Source: a virus | IMG/VR virus record: IMGVR_UViG_3300043410_002455 | Location: 1 to 31,118 of that record | Length of the DNA: 31,118 nucleotides | Strand: one strand, 5' to 3' | In this document: one piece after another, positions 23,867 to 30,928 of the stretch | Numbering within the stretch: position 1 is the first letter of the stretch | Layout of the letters: each line of letters opens with the position of its first letter | Position numbers and translations under genes: made by a program | The notes under the pieces: model-generated | What the model was told of the DNA's origin: nothing | Databases searched by the model: none | What the model saw: only the letters and a program-made list of their open reading frames with translations

Positions 23867-24849
23867 ACAAATCTCGCTTCTTTCCAGTTTCTGTTATAAT
23901 CGCTTCCTGTTGAACTAAAGAAATCATGTAGTGTAGTCGACTCTAAATCTTTATAAAACCAATCAGCAATTGGATTATAACTTGGTTTAAAGATCGGTTT
24001 ATAACCCAATTCTTTTAAACACATATCTAATCTAGATTCAGTAAAATGATTTAACTGATTTTCAGTAATACCTTTAATATGACCTCGTTCAAACGTTTTA
24101 CCATTAATGAATCCATCATGTTCTCTGATTACTCTTGCAGTTTCTTCTAATTCTGCACGTAAATGCGCTTCATCTTCTTCTGAAATTTGACCATCGGCTT
24201 TTGCTTCAGCTAATAATGTTCTAAATAACCAAGCGCCACCTTGTGAATGTAAAGATTCATCAATAGCAGAAAAATTAATTCCTGCATTTACATTAATTGC
24301 TTTATTTTTACCATTTGAATTAAAATGTTTAATAAAAGCAAACTGACCAAATAACACAGCTCCCTCAACCATAGAAAAAATACCAACAGATTTTAATTTA
24401 TCCATTACCGTTTCTCTTTTGGATAAGCGTTTACCGATCCATTTCATTCTGTTGACTAGAATTTCATCATCTAGGTATGACAAATAAAATTCATCTGTAT
24501 CTAAACCTAAAACTTGATTAATTTTATTGTAAAAAGGGGCATGGACATTAGTTTCCATGAAAGCAAAGGCATCAGCCATTCTTTGAATATCAGGTCTCGG
24601 GAAAACCTGAGATACATAATTTTTCCAGTATTCGTTTACTGAAATCTCATATTTGGTAAATAATTTTAAAGTAGAAGTTAATCCATAAGTTTCCGGTTCA
24701 TTAAAATTAGTTTTTATATCATGTACGTCTTTTTCAACTTCAATCTCAAATTCAAACCACATTATTTCTTGCTGTTTTTTAGCAAATTCAATAGCCACAG
24801 GGTAATCAACAGTATATGTTTCCTTTGGCGTCAGTAATCTAATAGCCAT
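23860..24849 (-). CDS. nrdB: Ribonucleotide reductase class I, small subunit (329 aa)
   Basis: NrdB holds the metal-radical cofactor for NrdA. Likely metal ligands are E68 (FTKYEISVN), E99/H103 (FMETNVHAPFY), E162 (MVEGAVLF), E198 and H201 (AIDESLHSQGG). Tyr107, four residues after H103, matches the radical tyrosine of E. coli (Y122). Trp31 and the C-terminal Tyr (SDYNRNW) fit the electron-transfer path and the NrdA-binding tail. The glutamate-histidine pair is spaced ExxxH, not the usual ExxH, although the codons are clear. The start at 24849 (MAIRLL) has AAGGA five bases upstream and is preferred over a TTG 15 bases earlier. The order nrdB-nrdA is reversed relative to T4. A hairpin lies in its leader. 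Confidence 0.93.
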   Translation of the reverse strand: MAIRLLTPKETYTVDYPVAIEFAKKQQEIMWFEFEIEVEKDVHDIKTNFNEPETYGLTSTLKLFTKYEISVNEYWKNYVSQVFPRPDIQRMADAFAFMETNVHAPFYNKINQVLGLDTDEFYLSYLDDEILVNRMKWIGKRLSKRETVMDKLKSVGIFSMVEGAVLFGQFAFIKHFNSNGKNKAINVNAGINFSAIDESLHSQGGAWLFRTLLAEAKADGQISEEDEAHLRAELEETARVIREHDGFINGKTFERGHIKGITENQLNHFTESRLDMCLKELGYKPIFKPSYNPIADWFYKDLESTTLHDFFSSTGSDYNRNWKEARFVW

Positions 24850-24860
24850 ATTAGTCCTTT

Positions 24861-24895
24861 TCAATAAAAATTAAAATAGCTGCATCCCTGCAGCT
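24861..24895 (-). terminator. Hairpin with GGGA loop and U-rich tail before nrdB
   Basis: On the minus strand perfect 7-bp arms AGCTGCA and TGCAGCT enclose the tetraloop GGGA (GNRA type), followed by ATTTTAATTTTTATTG. It lies between the SPFH lipoprotein gene and nrdB. It may end upstream transcripts partially or protect the nrdBA message; the uridine run is interrupted. Confidence 0.55.
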
Positions 24896-24923
24896 CATTA
24901 TCCATATTACTAATTATATAATT

Positions 24924-25769
24924 TTATTTTGTAAAATTCAACATTGGAACTGGACCAGTCATATACTGAGGCAATTCCCCATTCCATTTATCGATTTTAT
25001 TTAGTTCAAGCACGCTTGGGTTATTTCTCAATGCAGCACCCTTAATCTCAATCGCCTCAGCTTCTGCTTTAGCAATAGCAATCTTGGATTCAGCTACACC
25101 TCTAGCCTCGGCAATAGTTTTATCTGCTTCAGCTTTTGATTGAGCCACTTCATTTTCTCGCTGTTGAGTTTTTTGTAATGCTTGAATTTTAGCATTAATA
25201 GATTCAACAATAGATTCTGGTAAACGCATATCGCCAACCAAATAAATGCTTTCGATTTTAATACCAACTGGATCCATATCATGACGAACTAAATTTGTTA
25301 CATCATCAATTAAAGCACTTTTACCCTCGCCATAAACAGATTCAATATCTCTAGATGAAGCAGCTTTGTTAAACGCATCTCGCACGCTATTACGCAATAC
25401 AACATGAGTAATTTCATTAACGCCTTTGCGATATTTCTGGAAAATATCAGTTACTTTATCTGGTTCGATATGATAACTAATACCAACATCAGTATTTACA
25501 GTTAAACCTTGTCTGGTTTGAAATGTAAACGAATCATCGTTTGGGCTGCCTTCTGTTGAAGCTTTAGTCCAAACATGGTTTTGAGTAAATGTTGGGAATA
25601 AGAATAAATCCTCATTAACACCTATCCAATAACGCCCAACACCTAATACTTGACTATCCACACCCTTGTCGCCGCCATTTAAAAATACCTTGATTCCAGT
25701 ATAACCTGGAGGAACATTAGAACAAGCAACAAGGAATGGAATCACTAACAACCATAATAATTTTTTCAT
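24924..25769 (-). CDS. SPFH/Band 7 (prohibitin-like) lipoprotein (281 aa)
   Basis: The N-terminus MKKLLWLLVIPFLVAC is a lipoprotein signal with the lipid-carrying Cys16, followed by SNVPPGYTGIKVFL, the usual opening of Band 7 domains. Residues about 20-190 form the SPFH domain (TFQTRQGLTVNTDVGISYHI, then VLRNSVRDAFN). Residues about 190-255 are an Ala/Glu/Lys-rich coiled coil (AQSKAEADKTIAEARGVAES) for oligomer formation. Prohibitin-like proteins build membrane rings that protect or control proteases. A phage-coded lipidated form could act at the host inner or outer membrane. It shares an operon with an exported barrel protein upstream. AAGGA lies about nine bases before the ATG. The domain call is strong; the role in infection is unknown. 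Confidence 0.9.
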   Translation of the reverse strand: MKKLLWLLVIPFLVACSNVPPGYTGIKVFLNGGDKGVDSQVLGVGRYWIGVNEDLFLFPTFTQNHVWTKASTEGSPNDDSFTFQTRQGLTVNTDVGISYHIEPDKVTDIFQKYRKGVNEITHVVLRNSVRDAFNKAASSRDIESVYGEGKSALIDDVTNLVRHDMDPVGIKIESIYLVGDMRLPESIVESINAKIQALQKTQQRENEVAQSKAEADKTIAEARGVAESKIAIAKAEAEAIEIKGAALRNNPSVLELNKIDKWNGELPQYMTGPVPMLNFTK

Positions 25770-25773
25770 TTTT

Positions 25774-25968
25774 TTATTCCTTAATCAATTTTTTCATATA
25801 ATCAGCATAAGCTGTTTCCCAGTTACTTAAAAACTTTTCAGCTAATTGTTCTCTGGGTAATACTGCAGTAGCATCCATTAATGATTCAATATTTAAAACA
25901 TAAGTAACTCTAACTTTTGGCTCGAACGTATCTGTATCAACAAAATTTTCAATATTTTCAATTAACAT
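25774..25968 (-). CDS. Hypothetical small acidic protein (64 aa)
   Basis: The sequence (MLIENIENFVDTDTFEPKVR, then REQLAEKFLSNWETAYADYM) is soluble, with a probable beta start and a helical C-terminal half; no family is recognised. AAGGA lies five bases before the ATG. The gene sits eight bases after the barrel-protein gene and four before the SPFH lipoprotein gene, so it may serve one of these envelope proteins. It has no export signal itself. Confidence 0.6.
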   Translation of the reverse strand: MLIENIENFVDTDTFEPKVRVTYVLNIESLMDATAVLPREQLAEKFLSNWETAYADYMKKLIKE

Positions 25969-25976
25969 AAAATTCC

Positions 25977-26687
25977 TTAGATATAATCGCCAATTAAAGA
26001 AATATTAAAGATATGAACCATACGGTCATAATTATTTTCTCTATTTAAATACTGATTCATATAACCAATCTCAGTTTTATAATGATCAGATAATTTATAA
26101 CCAACACCAACAAAACCACGATTTTGATCAAAACCAGATACTGGACCCCAATTAGCTTTATTTACATTAGCAAAAATTTCTTCTGAGGCAACTAATGATA
26201 ATCGGTCAGTTAAAACGTGATTATATTTAACTTGTTCACGAAATCTTACTGCAGTATCATCGCTAACATCAACAGTTCTTTCTTCTAAACGAGTTCTAAA
26301 ATTTAATGAATCTTTATTAGCAAATGTATGTTTGAATTCATGTTGTTCCCAAGCTCGTTGTTCAGCTAATGCAACTTTACTATATGGAGCCTCTGATTCC
26401 TGATATGCATAACCAACTAATAATTTTTGACTATCAGATAATTTATAACCTAATCCAACTCTACCAACTAATCCATGAACATCAAATTCTTGACCAGTGG
26501 GGGATTTAGCTGTTTTTACCGAGTCAGTTGCTCGTGCAGATCCTTCACCGTACCAAAGAAAGTTCGAGTCGGCTACCCTACCTGTAAAGGTTGCCGTGCC
26601 CCATGCACCAAATAAATCCTCTGTAGGACCACCCTTAGCAAACACTAATGCAGGAAGTAATAATAAAATAGCTAATAATTTTTTCAT
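25977..26687 (-). CDS. DUF2490-like outer-membrane barrel protein (236 aa)
   Basis: The first 17 residues, MKKLLAILLLLPALVFA, are a Sec signal peptide. The mature part shows the DUF2490 pattern: ADSNFLWYGEGSARATDSV near the start, VGRVGLGYKLSDSQKLLVGY, RTRLEERTVD, SLVASEEIFANVN, GFDQNRGFVGVGYKLSDHYK and EIGYMNQYL. Alternating hydrophobic residues and length suggest an eight- to twelve-strand barrel ending ISLIGDYI. Such proteins are bacterial outer-membrane proteins of unknown function. In a phage the product could alter the infected cell surface, for example to exclude other phages. The ATG overlaps the stop of the 61-aa gene (ATGA), and AGAGGT lies six bases before it. It may have come from a bacterial host. 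Confidence 0.82.
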   Translation of the reverse strand: MKKLLAILLLLPALVFAKGGPTEDLFGAWGTATFTGRVADSNFLWYGEGSARATDSVKTAKSPTGQEFDVHGLVGRVGLGYKLSDSQKLLVGYAYQESEAPYSKVALAEQRAWEQHEFKHTFANKDSLNFRTRLEERTVDVSDDTAVRFREQVKYNHVLTDRLSLVASEEIFANVNKANWGPVSGFDQNRGFVGVGYKLSDHYKTEIGYMNQYLNRENNYDRMVHIFNISLIGDYI

Positions 26688-26869
26688 TCAACACCTCTAA
26701 AAATAAATTTTACAACAGATGGTACTGTTGCAGCAGTTAATATAATTAAAACAAAACCGGAAATTACTTCTAAATCATCTCTAGCAGAAACTAGATATGG
26801 ACAAACAATTCCGATAATTAAAAAATACAATATTAAAACAAAACCAGCTTTAATGATTGTTTTGCCCAT
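26684..26869 (-). CDS. Small two-helix membrane protein (61 aa)
   Basis: Two membrane helices are evident (about 8-27, AGFVLILYFLIIGIVCPYLV; and about 36-55, ISGFVLIILTAATVPSVVKF), joined by an acidic turn (SARDDLEV). The start is coupled to mazG (TAATG) and the stop to the barrel-protein gene (ATGA), so it is firmly inside the operon. Size and topology are compatible with a holin-like or membrane-modulating protein. No family is recognised, and the position beside an exported barrel protein suggests an envelope role. Confidence 0.65.
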   Translation of the reverse strand: MGKTIIKAGFVLILYFLIIGIVCPYLVSARDDLEVISGFVLIILTAATVPSVVKFIFRGVE

Positions 26870-27279
26870 TACACATCACCCTCTTGCCTAACCTCTGATT
26901 TGATAATTTCAAATCCTTGAGGATAACGAGCTGATAATTTTTCAACATTCATTACAATAGCATCTTCTAATGAAATATTTAATGCTTTACAAGCAACAAC
27001 GGCATACCATAAAATATCACCTAACTCGCGTTTCAAATGAAAGATATTATCTTCATCTAGCGGTTTACCTTGAAAGACAATTTTTTTAACAACCTCAGCA
27101 AATTCACCTGCCTCAGCAGTTAAACCAAACCCAGCAGTTAACAACTCAGGGATTAAAATTCCTAATTTGTTACCATCCAATTCACTTAATCTTGATTCTA
27201 AAATACCAAAAATTGTTGATGGTTGTGAAATTGTTGATTGTACAAATGCTTCATAATCTTTTAATTCAACTTTACTCAT
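26869..27279 (-). CDS. mazG: MazG-like nucleotide pyrophosphohydrolase (136 aa)
   Basis: The MazG metal-binding signature is visible: E56 and E59 (LTAEAGEFAEVVKK), then E85 and D88 (KRELGDILWYAV), matching ExxE...ExxD. The length fits a single-domain phage MazG. These enzymes hydrolyse NTPs or dNTPs to monophosphates and pyrophosphate; in phages a role in cleaning the nucleotide pool or lowering (p)ppGpp has been suggested. The location between thyX and the envelope genes, in the nucleotide-metabolism operon, fits. AGAGGA precedes the ATG closely, and the stop is shared with the next start (TAATG). Confidence 0.88.
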   Translation of the reverse strand: MSKVELKDYEAFVQSTISQPSTIFGILESRLSELDGNKLGILIPELLTAGFGLTAEAGEFAEVVKKIVFQGKPLDEDNIFHLKRELGDILWYAVVACKALNISLEDAIVMNVEKLSARYPQGFEIIKSEVRQEGDV

Positions 27280-27287
27280 AATTTCCT

Positions 27288-27506
27288 CTATCTAATGTAA
27301 TTGTGTCTACTTAATGACGCATGATAATTTACTCCATTAATCCAGTATGGATCGTATGCTAAATTATCATTATGACATTTATTTTGTAATTGAACTTCTT
27401 TAAACTCTTGTTGTTCAACCATTTTTTTATCCAACTCAGCTTTAAAATTTAAGTCACGGACGCAGTGCGCGTGAATATTAATCTCCGAAGCGTAATTCAA
27501 ATTCAT
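27288..27506 (-). CDS. Hypothetical protein overlapping thyX (72 aa)
   Basis: This charged, His- and Asn-rich protein (NIHAHCVRDLNFKAELDKKM, then YDPYWINGVNYHASLSRHNY) has no recognised family. I prefer the ATG at 27506 because GAGG lies about ten bases before it; the ATG at 27524 lacks a ribosome site. Its first 29 bases overlap the end of thyX in another frame. Its histidines and two cysteines could bind a metal, which is speculation. Confidence 0.55.
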   Translation of the reverse strand: MNLNYASEINIHAHCVRDLNFKAELDKKMVEQQEFKEVQLQNKCHNDNLAYDPYWINGVNYHASLSRHNYIR

Positions 27507-28356
27507 ATTGATGATCCTCTGCATTAAATTTATTTAATTTTTGTTCTACTCTATCGCGATACTGAATCCAACCTCTAAAGTTACGATACCAATATGTTGG
27601 GTCTCCTGGAGTAGCCTGATGTTCAGCTGGACTTGCGTGAATTGGAACTGAACCAACTAATCTATCGTGTAACTTAATATCATTCGCTAAATTAGCAGCA
27701 GTACCATCATGATTACTGTAACTAACTCTAGCGCAACGAGCTGTTGAAGCTTTTAACAAATCTTCAATATCATAATATTTACGTTCTTCATCAGTAATGT
27801 ACGGTAAATGCCATTCAGTATGCTCGCGTTCTATTGTTACGCTAGATTCCATTTCATCATAAATAGCTTTTGCTAATGCTTGAATTTCCGGTTGAGCATC
27901 TGGATGAATCCTTAATTCAAAGAAATTATCCCATTCAGTTGAAGTAACAATAACATTAATATATTGCCATGGTTCTAAAATTCTATTACCGATTTGTTTA
28001 TGTAATCCAATTTTACTAAATCCATAAGCAAAAATACAAGCAACTTTAGCTGAAGTTTTCCAAATAAATTTAGCCAAAGATAATTTTAATCCAGTTAATT
28101 CAGCTTTGGCTTGCATACCAGATTCATTAGCACCCCAATAAATTGGCATAGCTGGATCATTCCAAACTTGAGAAATAATTTTACCAATAGGAATTGCTCT
28201 AGAACTAGATGCAGATCTAGAAAATACTCTATGAGTCATAAATTCTGCATGAATAAATCTAGGGTATCTTAATTGTAATGTACAAATTCTGCAATCATCT
28301 CCATCTTTATCATCATCATAAAAGAAAGAATCTGCAATCATTTTAGCTGTAATCAT
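27478..28356 (-). CDS. thyX: Flavin-dependent thymidylate synthase ThyX (292 aa)
   Basis: ThyX converts dUMP to dTMP using methylenetetrahydrofolate and FAD. The signature region is THRVFSRSASSSRAIP at residues 41-56, the RHRxxSxxxxSxR motif in the form common to long phage ThyX proteins. Later come EWDNFFELRIH, the ASTARCARVSYSN segment and SPAEHQATPGD, all usual for this family. Length fits the longer ThyX subgroup. The start codon overlaps the stop of the 56-aa gene (ATGA), so translation is coupled to primase and that small gene. With NrdAB it gives the phage its own route to dTTP. Confidence 0.93.
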   Translation of the reverse strand: MITAKMIADSFFYDDDKDGDDCRICTLQLRYPRFIHAEFMTHRVFSRSASSSRAIPIGKIISQVWNDPAMPIYWGANESGMQAKAELTGLKLSLAKFIWKTSAKVACIFAYGFSKIGLHKQIGNRILEPWQYINVIVTSTEWDNFFELRIHPDAQPEIQALAKAIYDEMESSVTIEREHTEWHLPYITDEERKYYDIEDLLKASTARCARVSYSNHDGTAANLANDIKLHDRLVGSVPIHASPAEHQATPGDPTYWYRNFRGWIQYRDRVEQKLNKFNAEDHQYEFELRFGD

Positions 28357-28523
28357 CGTCCAAAAGTCTCCATATATAAAGTTTCGTACTCCGGTTTATC
28401 TTCAGGAACATATTTTACTTGATATTTATCCCATCTAAACCAAACACCCTCCACGCGCATATATTCTACGCCATCAATAAGGAATTTAGTATCTGTTCCA
28501 AGTTTTTCTATTTTATGTGTCAT
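28353..28523 (-). CDS. Small coupled gene between primase and thyX (56 aa)
   Basis: This short ORF reads MTHKIEKLGTDTKFLIDGVE, then YMRVEGVWFRWDKYQVKYVP and EDKPEYETLYMETFGR. It is aromatic-rich and probably a small beta protein of unknown family. Three facts support it: ATGA overlap with the primase stop, ATGA overlap with the thyX start, and GGAAG about five bases before its ATG. It exactly fills the interval between the two enzymes, so translation would run through all three. Confidence 0.8.
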   Translation of the reverse strand: MTHKIEKLGTDTKFLIDGVEYMRVEGVWFRWDKYQVKYVPEDKPEYETLYMETFGR

Positions 28524-29521
28524 ATTTTCTTCCAGTTTAAATATTCTAGTTCGGCTCGTAACCCCGAGAAGGTGTTATTACTTATTATACCTAATAATTC
28601 CTCCTGCGTCAAGCCATTTTTTATTGCATCATTAATATCTTTAGCTCCAAAGGTTTCTGGTAACAAACAAACTGTGAACCCATTCTTAATAAACTTCCCG
28701 ATATTTTTAACGATATTCGCGTTTCTAGGCTCACAGTCGGGAACTAATATCAACTTACTCTTATCAAACACATTAGCTGCAGCGGACAAATTTGAGTCTG
28801 CAGTTGCGATCGCATTAGGAAGGAATAAAGAATCAAATGGACCCTCTACAACATAAATTGGTTTCATTGGGTCAACTTTATCCAAGCCAAAAATCTTTTC
28901 TTGCTCCCTATCAATCTTTACTGTGATATATCTCATAGAATAACTATCAAGAGCTCTTCCCTGAAATGCAACTAAATCTCCTGACCTAGAATAAAAAGGA
29001 ATAATAACTCTTGGTCCAGTTTGATCTAACTTTTTATCAGAAACAGATTCAACAAAAGCTTTAAAATCTTCAGTAAAATACAAGTCTTTTAATGCTTTTT
29101 CTGGTATTTTGCGGTCTAAGATATACTTTTTAGCAAAATGATCATCATCTAAAGAAGCAACAGTAGGTAAATCTATCTTTTTTTCTACAGTTTTAAATAC
29201 AGGAATAGCAGGTTTATCGATAACTTCACGTTTATTTCCAGTAAATCGTTGCTGGAAATTTTCCATAATATATTCTTGTTCTAGATGTTGGTCTAGAAAA
29301 CCAATCAAAGATCGGAGAGTTGTACCTTTATCACAATTAAAACACGTGTAGAAATAGTTATCGTTCTTTGAATAAACGAATCCACGGGTTTTTGATTTCA
29401 TTTTTTGAGAGTCGCCGCAATAGGGGCAACGCATTGTATACAAGTTGGTGTTCTTTTGTTTAAAGAGTTCCAGCTTAGGGGACAATAATAAAATATATTT
29501 TCTATCTATCCAAATACTCAT
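28520..29521 (-). CDS. 61: DNA primase, T4 gp61-type (333 aa)
   Basis: The primase makes RNA primers for lagging-strand synthesis together with the replicative helicase. It aligns by eye with T4 gp61: WIDRKYILL at the start and a zinc ribbon with C32/C35 (RCPYCGDS) and C60/C63 (TCFNCD). The PRVIIPFYSRSGDLVAFQGR segment is followed by a TOPRIM core with VVEGPFDSLFL (E226), VPDCEPRN (D262) and AKDINDAI. The ending GLRAELEYLNWKKI also fits. Length matches T4 (342). I chose the ATG at 29521 (MSIWIDRK); a TTG 51 bases upstream would start inside the leader hairpin. The AGG ribosome site lies within the stem of that hairpin. Confidence 0.92.
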   Translation of the reverse strand: MSIWIDRKYILLLSPKLELFKQKNTNLYTMRCPYCGDSQKMKSKTRGFVYSKNDNYFYTCFNCDKGTTLRSLIGFLDQHLEQEYIMENFQQRFTGNKREVIDKPAIPVFKTVEKKIDLPTVASLDDDHFAKKYILDRKIPEKALKDLYFTEDFKAFVESVSDKKLDQTGPRVIIPFYSRSGDLVAFQGRALDSYSMRYITVKIDREQEKIFGLDKVDPMKPIYVVEGPFDSLFLPNAIATADSNLSAAANVFDKSKLILVPDCEPRNANIVKNIGKFIKNGFTVCLLPETFGAKDINDAIKNGLTQEELLGIISNNTFSGLRAELEYLNWKKI

Positions 29522-29524
29522 AAT

Positions 29525-29552
29525 AAAAAGCCTGAAATTTATAGTCAGGCTT
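29525..29552 (-). terminator. Hairpin with U5 tail in the primase leader
   Basis: On the minus strand perfect 8-bp arms AAGCCTGA and TCAGGCTT enclose nine bases and are followed by TTTTTATT and then the primase ATG. It looks like a rho-independent terminator separating the 151-aa gene from primase. Its 3' arm contains AGG, the only ribosome-site candidate for primase, so it could also control translation. Confidence 0.7.
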
Positions 29553-29584
29553 ATTATACTACGAAAAGACAAAAAAGTAAAGTA

Positions 29585-30040
29585 TTATTTTATGGAAAAT
29601 AATTTTTTAATTAATTCTATGTTTGAAATTAACCACATAGCAACGCCAGCGCCACCCCAAAGCAACCATTTTGATTGCATCAAGTCATTAGTGGTTTTTT
29701 CGTTTTTTTCAACTCTAGTTGATAAGTTTTTGTTTATAGAATTAATCTCATCGGATAATAATTTCTCAATAGAATTAATTCTACTTGAAATATTTTTTTC
29801 CGAAGTTTCTAATATTTTATATAAATCAGATAATTCGTCTTTGGTGTTAATAAGGTTAAATTCTATTTTTGCAGTTTTATCTAAAACCACAGCATGTTGG
29901 TTATCAATTTTATCAATAACATCTTCTATTCTAGTAAAAAGCCTATTAATAAAACTAACTTCTTGTTTTAAAACAGCAACTTCAACTTTTAATTCAGATA
30001 ACGTTTCTACTTTTACATCATGTAATGTTGGCTCTGCCAT
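29585..30040 (-). CDS. Coiled-coil protein with C-terminal membrane anchor (151 aa)
   Basis: Residues about 10-120 are a long coiled coil (ELKVEVAVLKQEVSFINRLF, NSIEKLLSDEINSINKNLS), followed by one membrane helix at about 125-143 (WLLWGGAGVAMWLISNIELI) and a basic tail. The layout resembles XhlA-type phage proteins that work with holins, but similar designs occur in other phage membrane proteins. AGGA lies five bases before the ATG, whose A is shared with the stop of the preceding 50-aa gene (TAATG). A hairpin after the gene likely ends many transcripts. Confidence 0.65.
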   Translation of the reverse strand: MAEPTLHDVKVETLSELKVEVAVLKQEVSFINRLFTRIEDVIDKIDNQHAVVLDKTAKIEFNLINTKDELSDLYKILETSEKNISSRINSIEKLLSDEINSINKNLSTRVEKNEKTTNDLMQSKWLLWGGAGVAMWLISNIELIKKLFSIK

Positions 30041-30192
30041 TATTTTCCTGCCTTTAGAGAAAGTTGTTCTATATTTGATGTTTTTTCTATTAATTTATCC
30101 AATTTACTAGAATACTTCTCTAAAGATCGAATTAATTGCATTTTTCTTTTGAAACTATCATAAGAAAAAATTTGTTCTTGGTTATCTGACAT
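30040..30192 (-). CDS. Small coiled-coil protein (50 aa)
   Basis: The ORF reads MSDNQEQIFSYDSFKRKMQL, then IRSLEKYSSKLDKLIEKTSN and IEQLSLKAGK: a charged helix with heptad-like hydrophobics. AGAGG lies eight bases before the ATG, and its stop overlaps the start of the 151-aa coiled-coil gene (TAATG), which supports a real, coupled gene. Its product may pair with that membrane-anchored coiled coil; this is inference. It fills an otherwise empty 150-base interval. Confidence 0.72.
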   Translation of the reverse strand: MSDNQEQIFSYDSFKRKMQLIRSLEKYSSKLDKLIEKTSNIEQLSLKAGK

Positions 30193-30231
30193 TACTTGCG
30201 CCTCTTTGACGATTATCACGGTAAATACCAG

Positions 30232-30753
30232 CTATTTTAATTTTTGTAATTTATAAATCGTAGTATTACATAATTCTACAGATTCATCAATAATATTTTG
30301 CATAGAAGTATCATCAGTAATTAGATTTCTATTTTTAGCAATCCAATCACGCATTTCTATAATCGCATCAACAGCAACTTTCATTTCCGCGCTAATAGGA
30401 GGTAAGGTAATAAATTTTCCATACAATCCAATATATGCTTCACAGAATTTATCTACAGTTTCAACAATTTCTTCATAAAATGTTGCTAGGGCAGAATGTT
30501 CAGAAAAAGAATCTGTACTTAAATGTGCAAAATGAGTTGTTGTAGCTAAAGCTCTACTACGAGCAAAAAACTCAGAAGCAATTGCATTAGAAATTCCTTC
30601 TTTAGTGCTTGGATCTTGAGCTTCTTCAGGTGGATATCCAGGTTTTGTTGCTTCAAATAAAGCGCGTTCCATTTCTTCTTTATTTAATTTACGCTTTCTG
30701 TCAAAACCACAGTCTTCTATAATTGAAGTTAATTTATTTTTATATTTATCCAT
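30232..30753 (-). CDS. DUF5856-like phage protein (173 aa)
   Basis: The central part, SRALATTTHFAHLSTDSFSE and HSALATFYEEIVETVDKFCE, then AYIGLYGKF, has the H-x2-H-L-x-T-x-S-x-x-E-H pattern of a phage family I recall as DUF5856. That family is four-helix in character and reminiscent of Dps/ferritin proteins, with unknown function. The N-terminal 55 residues are a charged extension. I chose the ATG at 30753 (MDKYKNK), with GAGG about eight bases before it, over a GTG nine bases upstream. It overlaps the end of the 60-aa gene by eight bases. A metal-binding role is possible but unproven. Confidence 0.65.
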   Translation of the reverse strand: MDKYKNKLTSIIEDCGFDRKRKLNKEEMERALFEATKPGYPPEEAQDPSTKEGISNAIASEFFARSRALATTTHFAHLSTDSFSEHSALATFYEEIVETVDKFCEAYIGLYGKFITLPPISAEMKVAVDAIIEMRDWIAKNRNLITDDTSMQNIIDESVELCNTTIYKLQKLK

Positions 30754-30928
30754 TACATCCACCTCTTGCCATCGGTAATTTAGTTAATACAATAGATGGC
30801 TTTTTTCTGGGCATTTTAACTCCAGGTTCCCCTGCTACACCACCAGTTCCAGCAACACCACCAACTACATTTGTTGGAGCTGCACTAACTGCTCCAGCGT
30901 CTTCTAAAAATTGTTTAAATGTTTTCAT
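30746..30928 (-). CDS. Short MKTFKQFLED-type phage protein (60 aa)
   Basis: The N-terminus MKTFKQFLEDAG is a leader shared by many small proteins of T4-like phages. It is followed by a low-complexity stretch APTNVVGGVAGTGGVAGEPG and a basic segment VKMPRKKPSIVLTKLPM. No fold or family function is known to me. The start overlaps the stop of the truncated upstream gene (ATGA); AAGAG lies a few bases before it. The antisense frame is a shadow. Confidence 0.65.
   Translation of the reverse strand: MKTFKQFLEDAGAVSAAPTNVVGGVAGTGGVAGEPGVKMPRKKPSIVLTKLPMARGGCNG

Noticed and set aside
28419-28856. Plus-strand ORF of 145 aa
   Set aside because: Antisense to the gp61-type primase and the 56-aa gene; no start signal.
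29445-30110. Plus-strand ORF of 221 aa, hydrophobic
   Set aside because: It runs antisense through primase, a hairpin and the 151-aa coiled-coil gene; those genes have far better support.
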